Shown here in pieces: positions 12,417 to 22,545 of a stretch of DNA of 64,000 nt. The DNA is from Escallonia rubra (lineage: Eukaryota > Streptophyta > Magnoliopsida > Escalloniales > Escalloniaceae). Numbering within the stretch: position 1 is the stretch's first letter; each line of letters starts with the position of its first letter. The translations under genes were made by a program, and so were the position numbers. The notes under the pieces were generated by a model, which saw only the letters and a program-made list of their open reading frames with translations, ran no database searches and was not told the origin of the DNA. The stretch covers positions 62,001-126,000 of the forward strand of contig JAVXUO010002146.1 of assembly GCA_033065855.1 (NCBI GenBank), in the 5' to 3' direction.

Positions 12417-12555
12417 TGTAACGACCCGGTCCACGGCCCCACCACAGGGCATTGCCTCCCTCAAAAGGGCTAGCCAAGTAGGTACTTATGAGTTCATAGG
12501 CAGGGTCTTATAAGGCCAATCGCAAACTCTCCCACAACCGATGTGGGATATTACA
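12417..12555 (-). repeat. TRIM 5' LTR
   Basis: A 139-bp terminal repeat beginning TGTAATATCCC on the minus strand and ending in CA next to the primer site. Confidence 0.95.
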
Positions 12556-12560
12556 GAATG

Positions 12561-13990
12561 GGTAGAACCGGGAACAAATAGTACTCTCGCAACACATTGA
12601 AAAATAATGAGTGTACCTTCAATAACTGCGCTAGTATCTCGAACCTCTTGAGATACCAATGCATATGTTCGTCCTTGCACTCTTGGCTTCTCAGCATTCC
12701 CTAGATTCCCCATACCCTGGTTATCTCGAGGCATAATTTGATTTCCAGAATAAGGGCAAATTCTCCCAATATATCCAGGCTGAGCACACCTAATACACAA
12801 ACCCATTTTTCTGCGACATTCATTGTCTGTATGTCCAATCCAATTACAATATGTACATCGCTTTCAATTCTTGCCTGCTTTGACTCTTGCGTGTTTGACA
12901 TCTCATTCTAATTTCTCCTTTTATTATTGTCACCTGGGGATGATGCTACAAAATTGGCTTGACTACTAATATAACCACTCATTTGATTACCTCGACCTCT
13001 TCCTTGAACATTTCCATGGAATTTACGATTTTTTTCCCTATAAATCCCTTTGAAAATTTTCTTGACCCCTTCCACCAGGGTTCACATTCCCATTGTTAAG
13101 GTTTCCCTATACAATGTATGATGGTGCTCAAAATGGTTTTGTATCAATATTATTTTGCTCTTCCAAATCATTCTCAATAGCCAATGTTCTATCAACAACT
13201 ACCATATAAGTTCGTAACTGCAAAGGCATCAACTTATTCTGAAGATCCTTATTCAAACCTTTAACAAGCTTTCTACTTTTCTTTTTTCTGTATCTACTAG
13301 ATGCGGACAAAATCTGGCTAAATCAGTAAATTGTGATTCATAAACTGATACCGACATATTTTGCTTTTCAAACTTTATAAAATTTACTTCTCTCTTCTCT
13401 TGGATCACTGCTGGAACACACGTATTAGTGAACTCTTTTTTAAAGTATTCTCAAGTTGACGAGACTCCTTTCTGCTTCCACTTCATAGATAACAATTTCT
13501 ACCATCTTTCTGCACTAGCCTCTAGCATAAAGCTAGTATACACCCATCTCTGAGAATTCAGAAACCTAGCAGTATCAAAAAAATTCTCTGCTCTAGCCAA
13601 CCATTCTTCAGCTATCGTTGGATCAAGCTTCCCGAAAAATGGGTTCTTTATCAGTTTAACAAACTTATCAAGGGTAAGATCATTTTCACCCAACACCTGA
13701 GTAGTATTCAACACCTCCTAGGGTTGCTTGACTTGTTGAGCACCCCTAACATTACCTTCATTCACTACTTCTTGCACATTTGTATTGATAGGGGGATTTC
13801 CACCCATTTGTCTCATTTCATCTACAACTTGCTGGAGTATCTAACAAGCCTCGAGTAATCCACTATTAGTCACATGATTATTATTTCCAGTGGAGTGCTC
13901 TTCTACATTTACATGTGGGTTGTGCCCACCCTGACCTTCAGCATTAAGCTCGTGATTATTCCTTCTTTGAGTTCTTTCATCGGCCATTTC
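12561..13990 (-). pseudogene. gag remnant with zinc knuckle, minus strand
   Basis: A gag domain lies at about 13500-13714 (LDKFVKLIKNPFFGKLDP, then EEWLARAENFF), followed on the minus strand by a knuckle-like stretch (CIRCAQPGYIGRIC). Order with the protease further along is as expected for Tekay. Fossil with several breaks; the TRIM lies at its downstream side. Confidence 0.8.
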
Positions 13991-14137
13991 TCTATTGTTT
14001 CCTTGATTTCGCGCTCTGCGCTATCGCTCTATTGTAGGCCTACACATAACTCCGTAGAAGTACCCCCCACATAATATGCAATATTAATAATCACTAACCA
14101 CACAAGGCCTTAGGATCTTATCCCAGCCTTTAACTAC

Positions 14138-14149
14138 GCTCTGATACCA
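14138..14149 (-). promoter_or_regulatory. Primer binding site, minus-strand Tekay element
   Basis: Minus strand TGGTATCAGAGC, four bases after the LTR end at 14154. Confidence 0.92.
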
Positions 14150-14153
14150 CAAC

Positions 14154-16167
14154 TGCAACGCCCCCAACTTAGGGTTATCTTAACCCGACTTGAGTATTAC
14201 GACACAAAAGCTAATAAAACCATTATGGTAATACAATTCATTCTAGCTTACATGGTAATCAAACCATATCATAGCAAATTAAAGAGTTTACTTTCAAAAA
14301 ACACACCTAGCAAGCTCTCTGCTAGATCTCAGAGTTGACATATTGTTCTATATCAATTATAACTTAGTTCACAAACGTACAAGTATCCCATTGCCCTTCT
14401 TCTCACCGTGCCTCACACCTTTTCCTTGCTTTTCGAGGGACCGGCTCCTTGATCTACAGTATTATGGGTAAAAACCCGTCAGCCCACTAGCTCAATAAGA
14501 TAATCAAAGACATTTAATGTAACTTTCAACTCAAGAATATTGATTATGCACGGTATTGCAATTCTATCACATTAAGCAGTTCTACATGTACACGATACAA
14601 ATATTAAACGTTCACACTTAGTTGAGCATTACAAGAGTTTACCATTTCCGAGTTCAGTCCCATTAATAGACCACTCTTATGTCACCACACCCGGGATATA
14701 AGTTCACACCCTTTGCCTCGGCCAAAGGCAAAGTAACCGAAAACAAATGAACACTGATACTGCCTCGATAGCAGTCGGAGATACAAATGTTCGGCTCATA
14801 CGGTGCACCGCTACTCAAACATAATCAAATCAAACCCCAATCATTTGAATGGGATAACATAATAATCATCAACAATACATCAACCATCCCTTACAGTGAA
14901 AGGATGTGACATGCTCATGTGCAAGCAAACAGATTATTTCATACATGTAGTTGTTGCAATCTTCATTTACTTGCATCGTAAAACTTAGCTATCAAATATT
15001 TAGTCACTTTTATCATGTAACATCATCTTCATAACATCTTGAACATGAAATATAATCATTTATGTTCAGCAAATGAGCTTCTATTATAGAACTTAACAAA
15101 CATATACAAAACCATATTCGAACAATGTCTAGTTTAACATAATTTCATAATTTACATGTATCATAACATATTTCACATCTTCCATAATCTCCGATATGTT
15201 AAATATGAATGGATTCACTTATTAACAAGTCTCTAACAAGTATTCAAAAGTTTGACAAACAATTGATACTAAAAGAATTACGCTATATCCATATTCATGT
15301 CTTAAAAGCCCATTAAAAACCATTAACTATATTACCCTTAAAGAAGAGATGAAAGAACCAAATTTTCATATTTGAAACACCTCCAAAGACTCCTCAAAAT
15401 ACATTCAAAACACTATTTGAAGCTCACATAAACTTTCCAAATCAACTGATTAAGATTCCCTTTCAAAAACAAGCCTTAGTTCTAGATTTTGTAAGGTTTT
15501 TGATTGACTTTCTTGCAATTTTCTTTCAAAAACTAGGTAAGAGGATTTAAGCATGTCAATTAGGTCTTTTAACTCAAATTAGAAGCAAGTAGGAGGTGTC
15601 AAGTAGAGGTGAAGAGGTAGAGAAGTCAAGCACGACGAGGCTCTAAGCACAAGGTGGCAAGACATGGTTGTGCCACCTAGCAAGCACGACGAGGCTCTAA
15701 GCACAAGGTGGCAAGACATGGTTGTGCCACCTAGCAAGCACGGCAAGGCTCAAGCACGATGTGTCGCGACAGTATGTTGACACGACACAAGCACGAGGTG
15801 GCACAATTCTATGCAAAAGCACAAACAATTCGCAGGCAGCCCGGTCAACAATCGGTCAGTCCCAGCTAGAGTTTTTACCATTTTTCTGTTTCCAACTCTT
15901 TTAAAAATATTTTTGGTCATTCCAAGTGATCATTTAAAGTTTCTAAACATCAAATACGATTGCATTAGTGTTCATACATACTCTTTACCATTTCTAGCAC
16001 TTTGTTCACCTTGTTAGACAATTTACTCAATTCAAGGTGTTTAACATTTAAGCATACATTGAAATATGTTATCATGCATAGTTCATCATAACCATTTTCG
16101 CATAGAGTGATACATCTAATCATACTTAAATATGTCATCAAAGTATATGAAATGTTGGGTTCTCATA
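14154..16167 (-). repeat. 5' LTR of the minus-strand Tekay element
   Basis: About 2.0 kb. On the minus strand it starts with GAGAACCCAACATTTC and ends GGGGGCGTTGCA beside the primer site. Its outer ~790 bp match the 3' LTR piece; the rest does not, so the two LTRs are not simple copies of each other. Confidence 0.85.
15627..15734. repeat. 54-bp tandem duplication inside the 5' LTR
   Basis: A 54-bp unit starting CAAGCACGACGAGGCTC occurs twice in a row without visible difference (15627-15680 and 15681-15734). The 3' LTR has a single diverged version near 8273. The duplication therefore arose in this copy or in its source after the LTRs split. Confidence 0.9.
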
Positions 16168-16800
16168 ATACTGATCATGGATGAGCAAATGAATTTTGAT
16201 TTGTTAACTTTTTAGAAACAAAATGAAAATATTTATAAAGTTTTATCCCAAATTATCCAGGATGTACTACCGGTGCAAGCCTCCATGGTTGCTTCAGAGT
16301 CGTGTTTTTCATGAGTGCAAGGGTGTTGGATGACAGGAACAGTCGTCTTAACCCCGAGTCACTCGGGCTATGTATATGTTGGAAGGATTATCTTAATGGA
16401 AAATACCGAGAGCAAGATAAATCACTTGACGATAGACAAAGCAACAATTCGAGCGTTGAAGATCTTTTATATGATTAGATAATTTCATTTTCTCAACTTT
16501 TTAGAATAAATTATTTCTCAAAATATAGTTTACATTTTTGCCGTGGATTATTTTCAAACAAATTAAATGTACTTAAAGCAAACAATGCACATTAGAATGT
16601 AGTTTATTTACAAGCAAAATATATTTTTTTCACATTTTTTGAAAAATTAATCCTTTATATATACATATATAAAAAATAGGTTACTTCGCCTGCTTGTTTA
16701 CAAGCAAATGGTCGCAAGTCCGGATTAAAGGAGGAGGGTTTATGAACAAATTTATCTTAAATTTTGTTTTACCGTAAAATAAAAAATGAATAAAAATAAT
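16168..16800. other. Unassigned AT-rich spacer
   Basis: No open frame, element end or RNA gene seen. A short stretch near 16260-16400 has more even base composition but resembles nothing I recognise. Confidence 0.5.
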
Positions 16801-16810
16801 TTTTTTAAAA

Positions 16811-17001
16811 AGGCCCGGCCTAGCCCAAGCTTGGCCCTTAATTTTGGGCCAAGGGATTGGACTAGGGCTAGGCCCTCATATTCTTGAGGAGGCCCGACCC
16901 AAGCCCGGCCCGTATCTCCCCGGCCCAAGCCTTCCCAGTTCTTTTTAAAAAAAAACCAAAAGGGCCCGAGCTGGGCCTGCCCAAGCCCGGCCCTTTGACA
17001 T
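16811..17001. repeat. GGCCCGG-rich low-complexity block
   Basis: GGCCCGGCC, AGCCCGGCCC and GGGCCTAGG-like words recur in both orientations over 190 bp. Such blocks are typical of the ends of plant hAT-type non-autonomous elements, but no clear inverted ends or 8-bp duplications were found here. Confidence 0.5.
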
Positions 17002-17014
17002 ATCTAAGGTTATG

Positions 17015-17470
17015 TATACATGCAGTACTGTTGTGGGGCTAGCATACCCACCAAAATAAGTTATTTTGGTAATTTTATCCAATTCTAGACTTCGCTTTGG
17101 TGGCACCTAAGGTTAGGTACGTGACTCTTTGTGCGGCTTTTCTGTATCCTAGAATTCTTGTCACTCTATATAAAAACAACCCCCAGGCTCTCCCATAACA
17201 CGGTGTGAAATCCTCTAATCCTTTTGTTATTCTTCTAAGATATTCACAAACATATTTTCTCCCAGTTACGCTCATACTATGAATAATCTGAACTGACAAC
17301 CCCAAAATCTAGATCTACCAAAATCTAGATCTAAAGGTATATCTTTTCATTTGCTTCTGTATTGTAGATACGGATCCCTTTCTAAGAATGAAATTGTGAT
17401 CTTTGGACGGATAGGTTGAGCATTTTACTCCGATGCACAAAACTAGTCTTGTGATAGATCTTCTACAACC
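17015..17470. other. Promoter-like spacer, no gene recognised
   Basis: CTCTATATAAAAACAACCCCC near 17164 looks like a plant TATA region, followed by C-rich sequence and a duplicated word (CCAAAATCTAGATCTA, near 17303 and 17318). No coding frame follows. It may be an LTR or promoter relic; uncertain. Confidence 0.35.
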
Positions 17471-17498
17471 AAATATCAAGGTGTACCATAGCCCTATT

Positions 17499-17501
<3 letters not shown>

Positions 17502-17546
<45 letters not shown>
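17502..17546. repeat. (CT)n microsatellite
   Basis: Pure CT dinucleotide run of about 45 bp at the start of the retroposed unit, as found in many plant 5' leaders. Confidence 0.95.
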
Positions 17547-17551
<5 letters not shown>

Positions 17552-18054
17552 CTCTCTAAAACCCACCTCCACAGAAACTCACCATGGCGCCCCACCGTGC
17601 TTTCGCGCGTGTGGGGCGGTAGCCACGCCTGCGACTAGTCTGTAGGTTCCATTTCCCGTCATATATGGTGGTATACTTTACGGCGTGCTCTGTTGGTGGC
17701 CGGTGGCACAAGCGGCGGAAGGACGGTTGCAAGGCGTGTCTTACCGGATTTGATTGGAGACGGCGATGTTAAGGTAAGTCTCCGATCTTGGACGGTCGTG
17801 GTAGATCTGAATAGATCTACTCGATCCTCTAATTTTCCACCGTTCGTCGGACGTGACCTGAATCTCACCGGCGGTGACCGAATTTTCTCCAGCGTTTTTT
17901 ATCTGTCTTTTCTTAATATTCCTTCAACTGTTTAAACTTCTTCCTTATTGTTTCCAAATTTAAGTGGCGGAGATATGGGTCAGTGGGTGGTTGTGTTTTC
18001 AGTAGTAGTAACAGGAGGGCTTGGGGTCTTGTTTGGTTTTGGGTTGTTCTTGGG

Positions 18055-18290
18055 ACTCCGTGGGGTCTTGGGAGGGGGGTGGGGGGGATATGGTCTCCAT
18101 GGGGGGGGGGGGGGGTTGGGGTGGGGTGCGTTTCTATTGGGAAGAAGTGGGGGGATTCGGGACCCGGGGAGGAGGGGAAGAGACCTATTCCATGGGATTT
18201 TCTGGGCATTCTGTTCGGGGTGGGGTGGGTGCGTTTCTGTTGGGAAGAAGTGCCGGGACCCGGGGGGGGGGAAGAGATCTGTTCCGTGGG
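18055..18290 (+). repeat. G-rich block with quadruplex potential
   Basis: Many G runs of 4-15 occur on the + strand (longest around 18100-18115 and 18259-18270). The density makes G-quadruplex formation likely on this strand. Proline/glycine-rich open frames across it are composition artefacts. Confidence 0.8.
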
Positions 18291-18316
18291 ATTTTCTGGG
18301 CATTCTGTTCGAGGTA
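18126..18316 (+). repeat. Two imperfect tandem units of about 95-105 bp
   Basis: The sequence GTGCGTTTCTRTTGGGAAGA through GATTTTCTGGGCATTCTG occurs twice (about 18126-18220 and 18229-18315), with differences concentrated in the G runs. It lies inside the retroposed unit. Confidence 0.85.
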
Positions 18317-18547
18317 AGGGGGGTTAGGGTTGGTTCTGGTTTTGAGCATCCTATGGGTCTACTTTGGTTTGTTGTGGGTGAGTCTGCCAAATTGATTTGG
18401 ATTTAATACGTGTTAGTTGAAGAACAAACTTTGCGACGTTGAAAATTCGGGATATGTGATGCGCCTTCTTAATTGATTTGCTTGCCTTTGAGCCGGTTGG
18501 TTCCCGATTGTCTGTTCTATTGTTACCACCTTGTGTTTTATAGTTAA

Positions 18548-18735
18548 GGGTGAATTACACTAAACCCCCTGAGGTTTATACCCGTGTCTCACAAAGGACC
18601 CTAAGGTTCCAATTTCAACAACTAACACCCCAACTTTGCATTTTCGATCCAATTGGACCCAAAATCGATTTTCCGTTACAAGAGCTGTGGATGGCCGTTC
18701 TCCTTGAGGGGCATTTTGGGTAACCAATATTTGGT
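18548..18735 (+). repeat. MULE left terminal inverted repeat
   Basis: About 185 bp, inverted and highly similar to 20275-20458. Inner words shared by both ends include CTTTGCATTTTCGATCCAAT and CTGTGGATGGCCGT. Confidence 0.93.
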
Positions 18736-18979
18736 GGTCTCTCCCTCTCTCCATCTTCTACCCTTTTCTTCCATGAACCCACTTCACTCATTCTTCATCT
18801 TTACACAACACACACCACTGCACATTTTACTCACACACACGCACACACACATACACACAAATGTACAGTCTCACAACACACAATGATACACACACAACAC
18901 ATATATAAACACGCGCACACACCTACTTGTACACAACTCATTCCTCCCACACCCACACCATCTCTCGTTTTCGCAAGGG

Positions 18980-19290
18980 AGGTGATAAGCTAGCAGACAG
19001 CTGATTTGTTGGAGAAAGTGGTTTACCCAGAAGAAATAACCCATTGTGCTGCTAGAGTAAAGTGGTTCAAGTATCTTTGCTTAAGATCTAGATATTCAGA
19101 TTTAGGTGGTCAGATCCCTTTATCTCAAGAAAATACAGTGGAAGAAAATGATGAAGTTATCCAGAAGTTCCACACGACTGTTAGGGTATACTTCAGAGGA
19201 CCACTGAAACCTCCTTTCAATGAGGCAGCAAGAAAAGCCACTGGGTTTGGACCTCAATGGTATGAGCCTCTCACTATCAAAGATCCATGA
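18980..19290 (+). pseudogene. Captured 3' part of a DUF455 (ferritin-like) gene
   Basis: An open stretch reads through LLEKVVYPEEITHCAARV, the WFKYLCLRSR block, FHTTVRVYFRGPLKPPFNEA and RKATGFGPQWYEPL, then stops at 19288-19290. This matches the C-terminal third of plant and bacterial DUF455 proteins, including the E-x2-H pair (EITH) of the ferritin-like fold and the RGPLK-PPFN-EAR-GF tail. No start codon or upstream exons are present, and the frame upstream of about 19003 is not continuous. The fragment lies wholly inside the MULE, so it was carried there. The family's function is unknown to me beyond a predicted metal-binding helical bundle. Confidence 0.8.
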
Positions 19291-19697
19291 ATATTGCAGT
19301 GAGATGTAGACCAATTCATGGCTTCCTTTTACTTCATGAACACATTTTACACACACTTATGCACATATATATAAACACACAAACACATACTCACACTCAC
19401 ACAAACTCGTGCACCTATCAGTCACACACATAGTCATGCAAACACACCTATATACACATACAGGCACTCAACACACACCTAAACTAACTCACGGCAGTCA
19501 CCCAATTGAACCCACTGCCGTCCCTGCTCCCACGAACAAATTTTTCATGGAATCACACACATATATACACAATCGAGCACACAACTCACAAACTCACACA
19601 CATGCATCTTGGCAGCTTCACGCACACACTTATTAATATACATAAATGCACGCACACAGCACACACAAACACAACCACAATACACCCACGACAAATG

Positions 19698-19701
<4 letters not shown>

Positions 19702-19780
<79 letters not shown>
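19702..19780. repeat. (CA)n(CT)n compound microsatellite
   Basis: About 29 bp of CA followed by 50 bp of CT inside the MULE. Predicted peptides across it (HTHTHT, SLSLSL) are artefacts. Confidence 0.95.
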
Positions 19781-19783
<3 letters not shown>

Positions 19784-20274
19784 AGCACCCACACATACAT
19801 AGCCACCCATACAATCACCCACAGCACATACTAAAACCATTCTCGTCTCTTCATTTATTATACACTCACACTAATGGCTGCATTGCAGCCCTATTCCACA
19901 TCCCAAACCCACTTTCACGACAGTCCACCCGTATACACCCACTCACGGCAGTTCGTTTTCTTCCATCCAATTCCTCCGGTCGTCTTCTGATGACCTTGTG
20001 TTATGGAGGCGTTGTCACGGAGCTTCGTTGGTGCCCCGTGCCACCAGATTATGTGCGTGTGACTCTGTGTGTGAATGGGTTGTGTGCGTGACTGTGTATG
20101 CCTCTGTGTGTAGTGTGTGTATGTGCACTTTGTGATTAGGGAAGATGCTAGGGGGTGCATGATTAGAGGGGAGGGGGGCACCACCGTGTGTGGTTGGATC
20201 TATGTTTCAGTGTGTGTGTGTGTGCAGAAGGGAGAGTGGCGAAAACAACCATTTTTCCCTCCAAATGCTTTCTT

Positions 20275-20458
20275 TTTGTTGGTTACCGAAAATGCCCCTC
20301 ATGGGCGACGGCCATCCACAGCTTTTGTAACGGAAAATCAATTTTGGGTCCAATTGGATCGAAAATGCAAAGTTGGGGTGTTAGTTGTTGAAATTGAAAC
20401 CTTAGGATCCTTTGTGAGACTCGAGTGTAAATCTCAGGGGGTTTAGTGTAATTTACCC
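20275..20458 (-). repeat. MULE right terminal inverted repeat
   Basis: Inverted partner of 18548-18735. The outermost bases on the minus strand read GGGTAAATTACACTAAACCC. Confidence 0.93.
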
Positions 20459-20750
20459 TATAGTTAATTATTATTTTTGTTCCGATTCTTTAGGATTCTT
20501 CAACCTGTAAACTTTGCATGTTACTTTAAGTTGAGTTAAAGTGTAGGATATGCTCTGCTCTAATTCAATTGTAATGTGTATTAGTTTATTAGATTTTTGT
20601 TACTGTCGACCTTTGTGGTCATGTATACCGAGTCACGAGAATGTCGTAACCTATCATAATTTGTAAACTCTACAACAGAGCGACTGTGTAACCCTTTAAT
20701 ATTATCAGTGCAATTCTCTTATTCTACCAAAAAAAAAAATATCAAGGTGT

Positions 20751-22300
20751 GGTCGTCTCTTCTAGAATCAAAACTATGTAGATCAACATCCCACCCCCAC
20801 CACACACACACTTCTCCAAACCAATTAGCTAATTAGAGTTCGGATTTGTGTCAATATAAATAAAAATCGCCAAACCATGATAAAGTAGACACCTTTTAAC
20901 GGTTTGTGTGGTGCCCAACACCTTCCATCATACAAATTATCCCCAAGTCCGAGTCTACTGTTGCACAGACGAACTAGCCTAATTGTTAACCTCTAGTTGA
21001 TTATAGTGTTTTCTTGTTTTCTCGGTTAAGTGTGATAATTATAAAAACTAAATGACAACTCAAGAACTAAATTTTTTCAGATGCACGTTGTCCAAACCAT
21101 ATCATCAACGTATGCGCTGGAGTTAGCTTGAGCCCGAGTGCAGCTCGTAGTGGTAAGTGATTGTCGCTAGAGCTTAGGGAGCTGCAGTAGCACACGGATG
21201 GCAACAGGCCGAACAGAGTGAAGAAAATAAGGAATTGATATTCAAACTTCAGTTATAACGATTCGAGCTTCACTTATTTCAAGAAAGAGCATATATGCAT
21301 CGCTATACAAATACTTCAGCAAGAAACGTGGGGCTCAAATGGTTGTTCAAAGTCCCAGTTCAAACATCAACTAACAAATAAAATTGTGTTTGCATATTAC
21401 TTATTCTCTAATATTTGGTTATTTCATCTTGCTCAAACCTCCTCTAGGTTGGCTCGAGGAAGAACAAGAAGCATTACTCCACGATAAACAACACGATATC
21501 TCTTTTGAGTAAATAGTTAATATTTACTTAGTTGCTTCGCTGCAGTGAACATGAAAAATACCTAGATATAGAAGAGAAACGCCAAGCCAAATTTTGCAGA
21601 AACTACAACTTTAAATACATATACCAACTAGGAACATCATAAGTAGAACAGACCAAGGGTATATGGAACAAGCCTGTAAATAGATGATCAAGTCCTCGAA
21701 AATTAGTTGAAATGGCACCAATCGAGTCTACATAGTAAAATCAAACTTGAGAATAAACCAAGAAGAACACATATTACACTTCTGCAACAGATGAAGATAA
21801 CTGAAACTCATGCACATTTCTCTTCATTTCCTGCGTCGAAAAGCAACCTAGCAGATGGAAAAAGGAAAAGGTGAAGAAAATTAGCTTACTAGTTCTTTCT
21901 CAGCTACCACTATGCATGGGATAAACAGATAGGGTCAAGATTCAAAAAGCCACCAACCCCCCACCCCTCCAAGACAAGCAGTACTTCCAATTCTTCACAG
22001 AAAGTTTCATAGTCTCTTACCCTTCCTGCTGGGGGTGGTTTAGTTTTTCATCACATATGAAAACTAAGCCTCCAACTACCTGATTATAACACCTCGATCG
22101 GTAGACTAATTCACCGGACTATCCATTTAACATCAACACCATACCCACCAGTAGGACTGGATGGATGAATATGTGGAAGACCAGATCTCAACATTTATAT
22201 GACCACTTACAGACAGAAATAGTAGGAGAATGGTGCTCAAGCAATTAGAGATGGTGCTTGCAACACACTTTACCCGCCACCATGAAACCAGTTATAGAGG
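20751..22300. other. Intergenic, nothing recognised
   Basis: AT-rich, without long frames. On the minus strand a short acceptor-like tract near 21855 precedes the codons VAFRRRK and a stop, but no other exon could be tied to it. Confidence 0.45.
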
Positions 22301-22311
22301 TTTTAGCATGC

Positions 22312-22323
22312 GTACGTGTGTGT

Positions 22324-22355
<32 letters not shown>

Positions 22356-22356
22356 T

Positions 22357-22391
<35 letters not shown>

Positions 22392-22545
22392 TTGACATTT
22401 TTAACATTAAACTTGTGAAGAGTCATTTTGCTCAGCTTGCTACAGGTGTAATTGCCATTTTAGCAGTAAAACTTGGGGTGGGGAGAGGGAGAGGGGGAGG
22501 GGGAGGGAGAGAGCGGGAGGGGGGGGGGGAAGAGAGAGAGAGTAC
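22312..22545. repeat. (TG)n/(GA)n and GGGA-rich simple repeats
   Basis: Alternating TG and GA runs (22312-22394), then a GGGAGA/GGGGGA-rich tract (22478-22545), separated by about 80 bp of ordinary sequence. Confidence 0.9.

Larger units (their letters stand above)
12057..12555 (-). mobile_element. TRIM (terminal-repeat retrotransposon in miniature), looks whole
   Basis: Two 139-bp direct repeats (12057-12195 and 12417-12555) bound 221 bp with no coding capacity. The element is flanked by GAATG on both sides (12052-12056 and 12556-12560). Read on the minus strand it runs TGTAATATCCC to GGGTCGTTACA, with an iMet primer site two bases inside the 5' LTR and a purine run before the 3' LTR. I see one difference between the LTRs (12180 against 12540), so insertion is recent. 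It sits between gag and protease of the older Tekay element. Confidence 0.95.
7026..16167 (-). mobile_element. Second Ty3/gypsy Tekay-type retrotransposon, minus strand, fossil
   Basis: Reading on the minus strand: 5' LTR (14154-16167), iMet primer site, gag, zinc knuckle, protease, RT, RNase H, integrase, chromodomain remnant, polypurine tract, 3' LTR piece (7026-8723). It abuts the 3' LTR of the first element, suggesting insertion into or next to it. A TRIM is inserted at 12057-12555. The element is broken, with more than ten interruptions, and looks older than the first. Confidence 0.9.
18548..20458. mobile_element. Mutator-like element (Pack-MULE), non-autonomous
   Basis: Long terminal inverted repeats of about 185 bp (18548-18735 and 20275-20458) begin GGGTRAATTACACTAAACCC. 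A perfect 9-bp target duplication, TATAGTTAA, flanks it (18539-18547 and 20459-20467). Length is 1911 bp with no transposase. Long TIRs plus a 9-bp duplication identify the MULE superfamily. It carries a fragment of a host DUF455 gene and CA/CT-rich sequence, which makes it a Pack-MULE. It lies inside the older retroposed unit. Confidence 0.93.
17485..20736 (+). mobile_element. Probable retroposed unit with A-tail and 14-bp target duplication
   Basis: The 14-mer AAATATCAAGGTGT occurs at 17471-17484 and again at 20737-20750. The right copy directly follows an 11-A run. That is the signature of LINE-machinery retroposition. The unit opens with a (CT)n tract and a GC-rich leader containing an intron-like GTAAGT, and lacks any recognisable LINE ORF, so it may be an internally deleted LINE or a copied transcript. 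A MULE (18548-20458) was inserted later; without it the unit is about 1.34 kb. Confidence 0.65.

Noticed and set aside
17980-18390. Proline- and glycine-rich frames on both strands
   Set aside because: Composition effect of the G-rich tandem block.
19586-20091. His/Thr- and Ser/Leu-repeat frames
   Set aside because: Translations of the (CA)n(CT)n microsatellite inside the MULE.
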